The notes under the pieces: generated by a model
Database searches by the model: none
What the model was told of the DNA's origin: nothing
Seen by the model: only the letters and a program-made list of their open reading frames with translations
Source of the DNA: Roseovarius litorisediminis
GTDB taxonomy: Bacteria; Pseudomonadota; Alphaproteobacteria; Rhodobacterales; Rhodobacteraceae
Assembly (NCBI RefSeq): GCF_900172295.1
Contig: NZ_FWFL01000002.1
Span: 124,001 to 188,000 of the forward strand
Length of the DNA: 64,000 nt
Direction of reading: 5' to 3'
Shown here: piece after piece, positions 1 through 8,850 of the stretch
How positions within the stretch are numbered: position 1 is the stretch's first letter
Layout of the letters: each line of letters starts with the position of its first letter
Translations under genes and position numbers: made by a program

Positions 1-17
1 GTCAACGCGAAAGTTTA

Positions 18-3000
18 TCAGCCCCATCCCCCGCCGCCCGGTGTGGCCATGCCAAAGACCGCCCCGGCGGGCAGGTCAACCTCGTCATTGCCTTTCATCT
101 CGCGCCGTGTGCCATCGGGCATCTCAACCCAGTTCAGACCAACCTTGCCATCCTCGCCGCCATCAACGCCAAAGGGCGGCACTATGCGATGCGAACACAG
201 CGTCGTCACCGTGACCGGTGTCAGAAACCGCATGCGCCGCATCACGCCATGGCCGCCGCGCCATTTCCCCGCGCCGCCCGAATCGGGCCTGATGCCGAAT
301 TCCTCAAGCCGCACAGGAAACCGCTTTTCCAGAATCTCGGGGTCGGTCATGCGGGTATTGGTCATATGGCTTTGCACCGCGTCGCAGCCGTTGAAACCGG
401 GCCCGGCCCCGGTGCCCCCGGCGATGGTTTCATAATTCTGAAAAGCATCCGTGCCCCAGACGAAATTGTTCATCGTTGCCTGGCTTCCGGCAATCACATG
501 CAGCGCGCCGTATAGCGCATTACACGTCGCCTGACTGACCTCAGTATTCCCGGCAATCACCGCCGCCGGATAAATTGGATTCAACATCGACCCATCTGGC
601 ACTACAATTTTCAATGGCTTCAGGCAGCCCTGATTCAGCGGAATATCCGCGCCCACCATTGTGCGGAACACGTACAGAACCACGGCATCGCAGATCGAGC
701 GGGGCGCGTTATAATTGCCCGGATTTTGCGGTGACGTTCCGGTGAAATCGATGGTGGCTTCGCGGTTTGCATGATCAACAGTGACCTTGACCCGGATTTC
801 CGAACCAATATCCATCGGATAGATAAACTGCCCGTCCTTCAGACTGTCGATAACCCGCCGCACGCTTTCTTCGGCATTGTCCTGTACATGGCCCATATAG
901 GCCAGAACCACATCAATCCCGTAGTTGTCGACCACCTTCAGCAATTCCTGCCGCCCGGTTTCATTGGCGGCCACCTGCGCCTTTAGATCGGCCATGTTCT
1001 GGGGGATGTTCCGGCAGGGGTATTTGCACGAGGCCAGAATCGCCTCGGCCTCGGCCTCCAGCAACGTGCCGCGATCCACCAGCTTGACGTTGTCAATCAG
1101 CACGCCTTCTTCGTCGATATGGGTGCTGTCGGGCGGGGCAGACCCCGGTGTGCGCCCGCCAATATCCGCATGGTGCCCACGAGATCCCAGCCAAAAGGCC
1201 GGTTTATCGTCCACAAAGACCGGCGTGATCACCGTGACGTCCGGCAAATGCGTGCCGCCGTTATAGGGCGAGTTCAGCATATAGGCATCGCCCGGCTGCA
1301 CATCGGGGTTCAGCCGCATGATGGTTTTCACACTGTCCGACATCGACCCCAGATGAACCGGGACATGCGGCGCGTTGGCCACCAGATCGCCAAGCTCATC
1401 AAAGATCGCACAGGAAAAATCGTAACGTTCCTTGATGTTTACCGACCACGAGGTATTGGCCAGTGTCGCCCCCATTTGATCAGCGACCGACATGAAAAGG
1501 TTGTTGAACACCTCCAACAACACCGGATCGGCCTGCGTGCCCGCCGCCAGATCACGCTCTTTGGCTTGCGTGCGTTCAAGGATCAGGTTGCCCATGGCAT
1601 CGACGTGCGCGGCCCAGCCCGGCTCAATCACATTGGTGCCCGTCGGCTCGGATATCACCGCTGGCCCGGCCACCTGCGCCGACGGGTCCAGCCGACTGCG
1701 CTCGTATAGCGGCACATCGCGCCACGCACCCTCGACATGCATCGGGATATGCGCGCTGATCCGACCATCGCCTTGTGGAAGGGCGGGCTGCGGTGCCTGA
1801 CCGGTCTGGCCAATCGCCTCGACGCTCAGCATCTCGAACAGGATAGCGCGCTCGGGCGAATAAAAGCCAAAACGCTGCCTGTGGGCGGCCTCAAACTCGG
1901 CCTGCATCTTCTCAGGCGTGCCAAAGCCCACCTCCAGCGCCTGATGGGAGCCGTCATAGCGCAGGTGTGCCCGGCGCTGCAGGGTGATATCTTCGACGCC
2001 CTGACCAGCCACTTCGCCACGGGCTTGCCGGGCAATCCCGTCCAGGGCCGTCTCTGCTTCCGCAACATCTGCCAAGGGTGCATCCATCTGCACCTCGCGC
2101 ATCGCGCGGATCTCGGCCAACCCCATGCCGTAGGCGCTCAGCACGCCCGCATGCGGGTGGATCAGCACCTTGCGCATCGCCAGTGCATCGGCCACCAGAC
2201 AGGCGTGTTGTCCGCCCGCGCCGCCAAAGCATTGCAGGGTATAGCCAGTCACATCATGGCCGCGCTGCACGCTGATTTTCTTGATCGCATTGGCCATGTT
2301 GTCCACGGCAATTCGAAGAAAACCCTCGGCCATATCCTCGGGTGTGCGGGGGGTTTCTCCTGTCTCGGCCGATACGGTCTCGGCCAGGGCTGCGAACTTT
2401 TTGCGCACCACATCCGCATCCAGCGGCTGATCACCTTCAGGCCCAAAGACGGGCGGAAAATGGTCCGCGTTCAGTTTGCCCAGCATCACGTTGCAATCGG
2501 TGACCGTCAGAGGCCCGCCGCGGCGATAGCACGCCGGTCCCGGATTGGCGCCGGCACTTTCCGGCCCGACCTGGAACCGTCCGTTGCGAAAGGTGCAGAT
2601 GCTACCACCGCCGGCCGCCACCGTATGAATATCCATCATCGGCGCGCGCATCCGCACGCCTGCGACCTCGGTCTCGAAACTGCGTTCAAAATCCCCGGCA
2701 TAGTGGCTCACATCCGTGCTGGTGCCACCCATATCGAACCCGATCAACCGGTCATGTCCCGCCGCCTCGCCGGTCTTGACCATGCCCACGATGCCACCCG
2801 CAGGCCCCGACAGAATCGCATCCTTGCCCTGAAACAGCTGTGCATCGGTCAGCCCGCCATTGGATTGCATGAACAGCAACGCATCACAGGCCCGGCCCAG
2901 ATCCAGCGCGCCCGCCACCTGATCGACATAGCGGCGAAGAATGGGCGACAGATAGGCATCCACCACCGTCGTATCGCCGCGTCCCACCAACTTGGCCAGA

Positions 3001-3587
3001 CGGTTCACCTGATGGCTGGCGGTGATCTGGGTATAGCCCAAGTCAGCGGCAATATCGGCCACGCGCCGCTCGTGCTCGGGGTTCAGATAGGCATGCAGCC
3101 CCGCAATCGCCACTGCGCGAACGCCATTGTCATAGGCGCTTTGCAAAACGATCCGCGCCGCATCTTCGTCCAGCGCCTGCACCACGGCGCCATCGGCATC
3201 CAGCCTTTCATCCAGCTCGGCCACATCTTCGTACAACAGATCGGGGCGCTTGATTTCCAGATCAAACAGGCGCGGCCGCGTCTGATAGCCGATCTGCAGC
3301 AGATCGCGGAACCCTTTGGTGATCAGCAGCAGCACGCGCTCGCCCTTGCGCTCCAACAGCGCATTGGTGGCGACGGTTGTGCCCATCTTGACGGCGCGAA
3401 TGGCCCCATCCGGAAAATGATCCTGCGCATCCATCACCTCGCGGATGCCCTGCACGGCGGCGTCGCTGTAACGTTCGGGGTTTTCCGACAACAGTTTGTG
3501 GGTATGGACGTCGCCCGCCGGATCAAGCGCCACGATATCGGTGAACGTGCCGCCCCGGTCGATCCAGAATTCCCATTGTCCGCTCAT
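18..3587 (-). CDS. Fused hydantoinase/5-oxoprolinase (HyuA-HyuB type)
   Basis: This 1189-residue cytoplasmic protein is an ATP-dependent oxoprolinase/hydantoinase in which the HyuA-like and HyuB-like halves are fused, as in 5-oxoprolinases that open 5-oxoproline to glutamate. The N-terminal half opens with the nucleotide-binding motif FWIDRGGTFTDIV (residues about 7-19) and has a second phosphate motif GFDMGGTSTDVSHY near residue 285. The HyuB half starts near residue 690 (LLEVFNNLFMSVADQMG) and ends in the glycine-rich tail ATPGGGGWG typical of the family. The length is close to that of other fused members. The ATG is preceded by AAAGGGG. It is divergent from the phosphatase gene at 3717 and stands alone within the window. 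The exact substrate (5-oxoproline, hydantoin or another lactam) cannot be read from sequence. Confidence 0.88.
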   Translation of the reverse strand: MSGQWEFWIDRGGTFTDIVALDPAGDVHTHKLLSENPERYSDAAVQGIREVMDAQDHFPDGAIRAVKMGTTVATNALLERKGERVLLLITKGFRDLLQIGYQTRPRLFDLEIKRPDLLYEDVAELDERLDADGAVVQALDEDAARIVLQSAYDNGVRAVAIAGLHAYLNPEHERRVADIAADLGYTQITASHQVNRLAKLVGRGDTTVVDAYLSPILRRYVDQVAGALDLGRACDALLFMQSNGGLTDAQLFQGKDAILSGPAGGIVGMVKTGEAAGHDRLIGFDMGGTSTDVSHYAGDFERSFETEVAGVRMRAPMMDIHTVAAGGGSICTFRNGRFQVGPESAGANPGPACYRRGGPLTVTDCNVMLGKLNADHFPPVFGPEGDQPLDADVVRKKFAALAETVSAETGETPRTPEDMAEGFLRIAVDNMANAIKKISVQRGHDVTGYTLQCFGGAGGQHACLVADALAMRKVLIHPHAGVLSAYGMGLAEIRAMREVQMDAPLADVAEAETALDGIARQARGEVAGQGVEDITLQRRAHLRYDGSHQALEVGFGTPEKMQAEFEAAHRQRFGFYSPERAILFEMLSVEAIGQTGQAPQPALPQGDGRISAHIPMHVEGAWRDVPLYERSRLDPSAQVAGPAVISEPTGTNVIEPGWAAHVDAMGNLILERTQAKERDLAAGTQADPVLLEVFNNLFMSVADQMGATLANTSWSVNIKERYDFSCAIFDELGDLVANAPHVPVHLGSMSDSVKTIMRLNPDVQPGDAYMLNSPYNGGTHLPDVTVITPVFVDDKPAFWLGSRGHHADIGGRTPGSAPPDSTHIDEEGVLIDNVKLVDRGTLLEAEAEAILASCKYPCRNIPQNMADLKAQVAANETGRQELLKVVDNYGIDVVLAYMGHVQDNAEESVRRVIDSLKDGQFIYPMDIGSEIRVKVTVDHANREATIDFTGTSPQNPGNYNAPRSICDAVVLYVFRTMVGADIPLNQGCLKPLKIVVPDGSMLNPIYPAAVIAGNTEVSQATCNALYGALHVIAGSQATMNNFVWGTDAFQNYETIAGGTGAGPGFNGCDAVQSHMTNTRMTDPEILEKRFPVRLEEFGIRPDSGGAGKWRGGHGVMRRMRFLTPVTVTTLCSHRIVPPFGVDGGEDGKVGLNWVEMPDGTRREMKGNDEVDLPAGAVFGMATPGGGGWG

Positions 3588-3716
3588 CGTACACCCCTTT
3601 AGTCATCCTGGTGCCACGATTGGCACGCCAAGATTAAATGTCAACGTTAGTGACACCATTGAAACCCAGCCGCTTTTTTGCGCATATGACGCCAGATCAA
3701 CAAAGAGGCCACTACC
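3588..3716. promoter_or_regulatory. Divergent intergenic region between oxoprolinase and TIGR01244 genes
   Basis: These 129 bases separate two divergent starts and must hold both promoters. I see no clear sigma-70 hexamer pair. The Shine-Dalgarno for the rightward gene is AAAGAGG just before 3717 and that for the leftward gene is AAAGGGG just after 3587. Confidence 0.35.
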
Positions 3717-4136
3717 ATGGACCTGCGCAGAATTACCGACGATTTTTCCGTCTCGCCCCAGATCGAATGCGAGGATGTTGCAGACATTGCCGCCGCTGGC
3801 TTTCGCTCGATCCTCTGCAACCGTCCCGATGACGAGGAATTGGGCCAGTGCGCCTATGATGACGTGGCAAAAGCGGCGGCGGACGCCGGGCTCGCGGTGC
3901 GTTCGGTTCCCATCATCTCGGGGAGAGTTACCCCCGAAGATGCACAGGCCTTTCGTGCGGCCCTTGAAGAAATGCCCAAACCGATCCTTGCCTATTGCCG
4001 CAGTGGCACCCGCTGCACCATGCTCTGGAGCATTGCCAGCTTCGGTGCGCTTGACCCCGATCAGATCGTCAGCGCCGCAGCAGACGCGGGGTATGACGTG
4101 TCAGGCCTGGTACGGCAGTTGCAGCAAAAAGGATGA
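3717..4136 (+). CDS. TIGR01244-family sulfurtransferase/phosphatase-like protein (DUF442)
   Basis: This 139-residue soluble protein belongs to the TIGR01244/DUF442 family, which has a dual-specificity-phosphatase-like fold and in other bacteria is found alone or fused to persulfide dioxygenase-like (BLH) proteins in sulfide handling. The family start MDLRRITDDFSVSPQ and the motif FRSILCNRPDDE (about 31-42) are present. The catalytic loop is AYCRSGTRCTMLW near residue 92, with the nucleophilic cysteine followed by arginine five residues later. The ATG follows AAAGAGG. Its stop codon overlaps the start of the next gene by four bases (ATGA), so the two are probably translated together. No sulfide oxidation gene lies next to it here, so the physiological substrate is open. 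Confidence 0.8.
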   Translation: MDLRRITDDFSVSPQIECEDVADIAAAGFRSILCNRPDDEELGQCAYDDVAKAAADAGLAVRSVPIISGRVTPEDAQAFRAALEEMPKPILAYCRSGTRCTMLWSIASFGALDPDQIVSAAADAGYDVSGLVRQLQQKG

Positions 4137-4861
4137 CGGCCTGGATCGCCATGGGCCGCAGCGGTGCGCAGGTTACAGCCTGCGCAATGAAAGGTGTCAC
4201 TTTGCTGCGTACGGCGCAGGGCGTTGATGAGGCCGCAGCCCTGTCCCATCTTGATTACACGGCTGATCGCATCCTGCGCATAGGTGACGGGGCGCCTGCC
4301 AAGTTGCCCGCGCCTGTGCTGCCCAACGGCGGGCGTGGCCTGCCGGGATTCACCCAGGACAATCCACCTGATGTCATTGGCGGCTGGGTCCGCCTGTGGA
4401 TCATCGGCTTTCTGGCGCAGCACGAAAACTGGGACGGGGTGATCTGTGCCTGCGAGGGTGACGTGACCCATTGGATCCACATCAGCGCGCGCGAGGCTGT
4501 AAGCTGCCAAAGCTTCCTGACTCAGCGTCTGGTCACCGCGCTCGGAGGCACGCTGCCCCCCGATGATGCCGCGATTGACGACAGTCTTTCCCGACCTGAA
4601 CGTCTTGCCGCCCATTTGCGCATCGCAGAGGTCACAGGCAACACCGCCGCCGTGACCGGTCACCTGATCGGGGCCGAGCTTGCCGCCGCGCGTGCCTATT
4701 GGCTGGGTCAGCAGGTGGCCCTTATCGCTGCGGACAGGGATGCGTCGGGTTATGGCGCGGCGCTAAACGCGCAGGGGGTGCCCCTTACCAGCTTTACTCC
4801 AGAGGCCTTGATGCCCGCGGCGCTTGCGGCCCTGGGCAAGGAATTCGGCCTGACTGGCTGA
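4133..4861 (+). CDS. 2-dehydro-3-deoxygalactonokinase-like protein, short and divergent
   Basis: This 242-residue protein resembles DgoK, which phosphorylates 2-dehydro-3-deoxygalactonate in galactonate breakdown. The best evidence is the central block VLPNGGRGLPGFTQDNP and VRLWIIGFLAQHENWDGVI (about 61-104), followed by GDVTHWIHIS and a C-terminal YWLGQQVALIAAD segment. It is shorter than the roughly 290-300 residues usual for the family, and the N terminus (WIAMGRSGAQVT) lacks the acidic and threonine residues of the ASKHA-type phosphate loop normally written DWGTT. It may therefore be a weak kinase or a non-catalytic relative. It is coupled by an ATGA overlap to the preceding phosphatase-like gene and converges on sitD. 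No other galactonate gene is visible. Confidence 0.55.
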   Translation: MTAWIAMGRSGAQVTACAMKGVTLLRTAQGVDEAAALSHLDYTADRILRIGDGAPAKLPAPVLPNGGRGLPGFTQDNPPDVIGGWVRLWIIGFLAQHENWDGVICACEGDVTHWIHISAREAVSCQSFLTQRLVTALGGTLPPDDAAIDDSLSRPERLAAHLRIAEVTGNTAAVTGHLIGAELAAARAYWLGQQVALIAADRDASGYGAALNAQGVPLTSFTPEALMPAALAALGKEFGLTG

Positions 4862-4863
4862 TG

Positions 4864-4895
4864 CGCTTCTTCTTGGCAAAAATACTCAAAAAACG
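4864..4895. repeat. Short Rhodobacteraceae-type intergenic repeat between convergent genes
   Basis: Read on the minus strand this stretch contains GAGTATTTTTGCCAAGAAGA, which matches from memory a short element often seen at the 3' ends of genes in Rhodobacteraceae genomes. It sits in the 52-base gap between the stop codons of the DgoK-like gene and sitD. It has no strong hairpin, and its function is unknown to me. Only one copy is in the window. Confidence 0.4.
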
Positions 4896-4913
4896 GCCCG
4901 CTTTTGCAGCGCG

Positions 4914-5843
4914 TTACGTTTCGGTCGGGGCACCGGCCCTGGTCCGGCAAGGTCCAGCCAGGGCTGTCACCAGCAGGATCAGCCCTGAAACCGTGGCGAT
5001 CATTCCCGCGGCACTCACGGCGTTCTCGAAGCCCAGCCATAGCGGGCCATAGCCTGCCAGCACATAACCCAGAACCGCCGACAGGGTGGCAAACAGAACG
5101 CTCCAGCCGATCTGCCGCTCCAGACGGTTGGTCATCAGTCGCGCAGCGGCAGGCGGGCAGATGAACATTGCAATCACGATGATTGATCCCACCGCGTCAA
5201 AGGCTGCCACCGCGGCAATCGCCGCCACCACCACCAGCGCAAGACCCAGCAGGTTCGTGCGCAGGCCCAGTGTCTGCGCAAACCCTTCGTCAAAGGTCGA
5301 GAGTTTCAGAGGCCGCCACAACACAGCAGTGAATACAGCCACAAAGGCCAGCGTCAGTGCCATGCGTGTCAGTTCCGGCGGCAGACCCTGAAGCGCCTCC
5401 CAATCCAGCAGCGAAGCCCAGCCGAAACCATCAAGCCAGATCAGGCTTTCCAGGCTTCCGTAAAGCGCATGTTGCACGTCCAGATGCACCGACGAGGTAT
5501 CTGATTGCTCCAGCAACAAAACGCCCCCGGCAAACATTGACGTAAAGACAACACCCATCGCGGCCCCGGGCTCGATCCTGCCTAATCGCCGAATAACCTC
5601 GATCAATACGACTGCCGCCAGGGCTGCGATACCCGCCCCCAGCATCATCGGCCAGGCCGCCACAACACCAGTGGCCAAAAAAGCCAGCACAATACCGGGC
5701 AGCACCACGTGGCTTATTGCGTCGCCGATCAGCGCCTGTCGCCGCAGCAACAGGAAATTGCCGGGCAGGGCGCAAGCCACTGCTGCAAATACGCCGATCA
5801 ATAGTGGCGGCAGCGACAAGGCGACGAATTCAGCGCCCATCAT
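4914..5843 (-). CDS. sitD: Manganese/iron ABC transporter permease SitD
   Basis: This 309-residue inner-membrane protein is one of two ABC-3 family permeases (ZnuB/TroD/MntD type) that form the channel of a divalent metal importer. It shows about eight hydrophobic segments, the family motif SHVVLPGIVLAF near residue 45 and a VGSIIVIAMFICPPAAARL stretch near residue 220. It overlaps sitC by four bases (ATGA), so the two permeases are translationally coupled. It is the last gene of the leftward sitABCD operon and converges on the DgoK-like gene. The metal is more likely manganese or iron than zinc because this cluster has two distinct permeases and a Mur/Fur-like operator, whereas znuABC normally has one permease. 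The name is by analogy. Confidence 0.82.
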   Translation of the reverse strand: MMGAEFVALSLPPLLIGVFAAVACALPGNFLLLRRQALIGDAISHVVLPGIVLAFLATGVVAAWPMMLGAGIAALAAVVLIEVIRRLGRIEPGAAMGVVFTSMFAGGVLLLEQSDTSSVHLDVQHALYGSLESLIWLDGFGWASLLDWEALQGLPPELTRMALTLAFVAVFTAVLWRPLKLSTFDEGFAQTLGLRTNLLGLALVVVAAIAAVAAFDAVGSIIVIAMFICPPAAARLMTNRLERQIGWSVLFATLSAVLGYVLAGYGPLWLGFENAVSAAGMIATVSGLILLVTALAGPCRTRAGAPTET

Positions 5844-7039
5844 GTCACGGCCTCGGGTCCAAGATTGCGGTCAAGTTCGGTGATCTGATCCGTGGTCAGA
5901 ACCCGCTCAAGCGGGGTCAATCCGTCATAGCGCGCCGCCGCTGTCTCATAGTCGGGATCGCTGCGTAACAATTGCCAGCGCCGCTCGTCCAGCAGCGCCT
6001 TGGATGCCTGTCCGCGTCCCTCATCCGTGGCCACGCCATCGGGCCGCACATATCCGGCGCGGCGCATCAGCCGCAGGGTCAGTCGCTCGTAAATCGGTTG
6101 CCCCTGTGCCAGCGCCAGCAGGCCCTGCCGCAGATGCACACGGCGCTGAAACTTCAGGTGCCGCACAACAGCTGCCAGCACGCCACGCCCTGGTGCGGCG
6201 AATAGCGACAACACGAACAGCACAAAAGCCACAAGCACGATAATCGGCCCCGTTGGCAGCGCCGGTGCCGTGGCTGAAATCGCGGCACCGGTATACCCCG
6301 CCAATCCGCCCATCGCGCCTGCAATCAGCACCACATGGCCCACACGGTTGGTCCAGAACCGCGCGGCCACAGCAGGGATGATCAAAAGGGCCACGATCAG
6401 GATCAGCCCGACAATTTTAAGCCCCACCACCGTGATCGCAAGCGCAAGCCCCATCATTGCCAGCTCGATCTGACGCACATTCATACCGCTGCCAGCGGCA
6501 AATTCGGGATCAAAGGCAACCATTGACATCGGGCGTCGCAGAACCAGCACCAGTGCCAGCACGGCCGCACCACCGATGGCAATCACTACGGCGTCGTTCC
6601 ACAGCATGCCGGCGGTTGATCCCAGCAAAAAGCTTTCCAATCCGGCCTGTCGGCCTGCTGTCATTGATTGCACAATGGTCAAAAGTACGATTCCAAAGCC
6701 GAAAAATACCGAAAGAACCGCACCAATTGCCGCGTCTTCGGCCAACCGGGTACGCCGCGTCAGCCAACTGACACACAACAATCCCACGGCGGCCGACACA
6801 GCAGAGCCCAGCAAAAGCCCGGGCAGCGACCTGCCGTCGCCGCCAAGGGCGACCATTGTCATGAAGGCCAGTCCGACACCGGGCAGGGTGGCATGGCTGA
6901 TCGCGTCGCTGACCAGCGCGCGTTTTCCCAGAAAAAGAAATGTCCCCGTGGCGCCGGCCGCAATGCCCAATAAGGCCGCGCCGATGGTCACAAGCGTGGC
7001 GTTATAGCCCAGTTGAAGGGTCAGCGCCTGCCACAGCAT
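5840..7039 (-). CDS. sitC: Manganese/iron ABC transporter permease SitC with C-terminal DtxR-like extension
   Basis: This 399-residue protein is an ABC-3 permease (TroC/SitC type) over its first 285 or so residues, with the family motif DAISHATLPGVGLAFM near residue 45 and a second conserved stretch IVGLILIVALLIIPAVAARF near residue 205. The C-terminal 110 residues are hydrophilic and lie on the cytoplasmic side. They include YERLTLRLMRRAGYVRPDG and DERRWQLLR, which resemble the winged-helix part of iron-dependent repressors (DtxR/MntR-like). Such permease-regulator fusions are known in this family; the extension might sense metal on the cytoplasmic side. It begins three bases after the sitB stop and overlaps sitD by four bases. 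Confidence 0.82.
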   Translation of the reverse strand: MLWQALTLQLGYNATLVTIGAALLGIAAGATGTFLFLGKRALVSDAISHATLPGVGLAFMTMVALGGDGRSLPGLLLGSAVSAAVGLLCVSWLTRRTRLAEDAAIGAVLSVFFGFGIVLLTIVQSMTAGRQAGLESFLLGSTAGMLWNDAVVIAIGGAAVLALVLVLRRPMSMVAFDPEFAAGSGMNVRQIELAMMGLALAITVVGLKIVGLILIVALLIIPAVAARFWTNRVGHVVLIAGAMGGLAGYTGAAISATAPALPTGPIIVLVAFVLFVLSLFAAPGRGVLAAVVRHLKFQRRVHLRQGLLALAQGQPIYERLTLRLMRRAGYVRPDGVATDEGRGQASKALLDERRWQLLRSDPDYETAAARYDGLTPLERVLTTDQITELDRNLGPEAVT

Positions 7040-7042
7040 CGG

Positions 7043-7837
7043 CTATCCCGCCGCACCCATCTGCGCCGTGGCCAGACGCCCGCCATAGGCCTCTTGCAGG
7101 TATTCCGGGACAAAGGCCTCGGCCACGGGCCCTTCGGCGACGCGGCTTGTGTTGATGATAAAAACCCGGTCGAAATAATCAGGCACAGTCGCCAGATCGT
7201 GATGCACGGCAATCACCGTCTTGCCCTGCTCTTTCAGCGCCTTCAGCACGGCGATGATTGCCTTTTCGGTCGCGGCATCCACCCCGGCAAACGGTTCGTC
7301 CAGCAGATAGAGATCGGCGCCCTGCGCCAGCGCACGGGCCAGAAATACCCGCTGCTGCTGCCCGCCTGAAAGCTGTCCGATCTGGCGGTCGGCAAACCCT
7401 TCCATGCCGACTCGTGCAAGGCACGACATCGCGATTTCCAGATGTTTCGGGCGCACCCGGCCCAGCAGGCCCAGTTGACGGTAAAGACCCATCAACACCA
7501 CATCCAGCACCCGTGTCGGAAAATCCCAGTCGACGCTGGCACGCTGCGGTACATAGGCAATGCGGTGGCGTTGTGCGCTCAGCGATTTGCCATAGCTTCT
7601 GATCCGCCCCGATACCGGTTTGACGATCCCGAGTGCGGCCTTAAGCAGGGTGGACTTGCCCGCGCCATTGGGTCCGATGATGGCCGTCATCGCTCCTGGC
7701 TCAAACGTGGCATCCACCGAGAATAAAGCGGGCTTTTCGCCGTAGGATACCGTCAACCCGCGAATTTCCAGCGGGCTGCGGGTGTCTTTTCCAACGTCCT
7801 TCCGGTGGCCGTCTTGTGTGGCTAGTTCCAGATGCAT
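7043..7837 (-). CDS. sitB: Manganese/iron ABC transporter ATPase SitB
   Basis: This 264-residue protein is the ATP-binding subunit of the metal importer. It shows Walker A GPNGAGKST (about 56-64), Q-loop YVPQRASVDWDFP (about 95-107), signature LSGGQQQR (about 155), Walker B LYLLDEPFAGVD (about 175) and the H-loop VHHDL (about 211). The YVPQR..DWDFP spacing is typical of the Mn/Zn/Fe ATPases of the TroB/ZnuC group. An N-terminal extension of about 20 polar residues precedes the nucleotide-binding domain. It lies 11 bases after sitA and three bases before sitC. Confidence 0.88.
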   Translation of the reverse strand: MHLELATQDGHRKDVGKDTRSPLEIRGLTVSYGEKPALFSVDATFEPGAMTAIIGPNGAGKSTLLKAALGIVKPVSGRIRSYGKSLSAQRHRIAYVPQRASVDWDFPTRVLDVVLMGLYRQLGLLGRVRPKHLEIAMSCLARVGMEGFADRQIGQLSGGQQQRVFLARALAQGADLYLLDEPFAGVDAATEKAIIAVLKALKEQGKTVIAVHHDLATVPDYFDRVFIINTSRVAEGPVAEAFVPEYLQEAYGGRLATAQMGAAG

Positions 7838-7848
7838 CGGCTCTTCCT

Positions 7849-8811
7849 TCAGGTTCCGGCGTTCAGTTTGCCGTCCATGCCGCGCGGGGGCACATTGCCG
7901 CCAAGGGCTTTGGCGATGGTGCTGATATTGTGATCGATCATGCCAATGTAGGTGCCCTCATAGGTGCCGGGCTGGCCCATCGCGTCCGAAAACAGCTCGC
8001 CGCCGATCTGCACCTCGTGCCCCTGAGCAGCGGCTCCTTCGGCCAGCGCCCGGACATTGCGATCCGAGACCGAGCTTTCGACAAACACCGCCCGGATATC
8101 ACGCGCGACCAGCAGATCGACCAGCGTCCTGATCCGGTTCAGCCCGGCCTCGGACTCGGTGGAAATGCCCTGAATGCCAACCACGTCAAATCCGTAGGCC
8201 CGGCCGAAATATCCAAAGGCATCGTGCGCCGTCAGCAATACGCGCGCGCGCTCGGGCACCGAGGCCAGCTTTTCGCGGGCATAATTGCTCAGGCGGGCCA
8301 TGCTGGACAAATGCGCGGTTGCATTGGCTTCGAACGTGGCTGCATATTCCGGTGCGGTATCGGTCAGTACCTTTTGCACAGCCCGGACCACATGGACCCA
8401 CAGATCAGGCACCATCCAGATATGCGGGTCATAGCGGCCCTCATAATCGGCATGACCGATCAAAAGGTCTTTGGGTATCGCCTCACCGACAGCTGTTACA
8501 TTGCCGCGCTTGGCCAGTTTCAAAAGAAACTCTTCCATTTGCGCCTCAAGATACAGTCCATGCCACAGCACCAGATCGGCACGGGTCATCGCCGCGATAT
8601 CGCTGCGTGTCTGCCGGTAAGAATGCGGATCAACACCCGCCCCCATCAGGGATTTGACCTCAACCAGATCGCCGCCAACCTGCCGGGCCGCGTCGCCGAT
8701 CATCCCTGTCGTCGCGACCACATTCAGGCGCGCCTGCGCCTGCAGCGGCGTTGCGGCAAAAGCAGTCGAGAAAGCCACAAGGCTCAGGAAATGGCGGCGT
8801 GTTGGTTGCAT
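7849..8811 (-). CDS. sitA: Periplasmic metal-binding protein SitA (cluster A-I)
   Basis: This 320-residue protein is the substrate-binding component of the Mn/Fe importer. The N terminus MQPTRRHFLSLVAFSTAFAA has a twin-arginine motif (RRHFL) and a hydrophobic core, so export may use the Tat system, which is unusual for SitA-like proteins. Metal ligands expected for the family are visible: VDPHSY (about 61), WHGLYLE (about 84), DPHIWMVP (about 132), the glutamate of FVESSVSD and the Asp of MIDHN near the C terminus. It lacks the long histidine-rich loop of zinc-specific ZnuA proteins, which favours manganese or iron. The ATG follows AGGAGACCT. It is the first gene of sitABCD and lies directly downstream of the operator-like palindromes at 8851-8897. 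Confidence 0.85.
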   Translation of the reverse strand: MQPTRRHFLSLVAFSTAFAATPLQAQARLNVVATTGMIGDAARQVGGDLVEVKSLMGAGVDPHSYRQTRSDIAAMTRADLVLWHGLYLEAQMEEFLLKLAKRGNVTAVGEAIPKDLLIGHADYEGRYDPHIWMVPDLWVHVVRAVQKVLTDTAPEYAATFEANATAHLSSMARLSNYAREKLASVPERARVLLTAHDAFGYFGRAYGFDVVGIQGISTESEAGLNRIRTLVDLLVARDIRAVFVESSVSDRNVRALAEGAAAQGHEVQIGGELFSDAMGQPGTYEGTYIGMIDHNISTIAKALGGNVPPRGMDGKLNAGT

Positions 8812-8850
8812 AGGTCTCCTGGAATCAAGCGAGGTACTTTGGAATGAATA

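Noticed and set aside
1737..3602. 621-codon open frame on the plus strand inside the oxoprolinase gene
   Set aside because: It is the antisense shadow of a well-recognised gene; high GC keeps opposite frames open. It has no family pattern and no ribosome site.
3496..4227. 243-codon plus-strand frame covering the TIGR01244 gene
   Set aside because: It overlaps a recognised family protein in another frame and reads through both neighbours with unlikely composition.
4914..8811. The metal transporter as a zinc importer znuABC
   Set aside because: There are two different permeases, no His-rich loop in the binding protein, and a Mur/Fur-like rather than Zur-like arrangement. Zinc remains possible but less likely.
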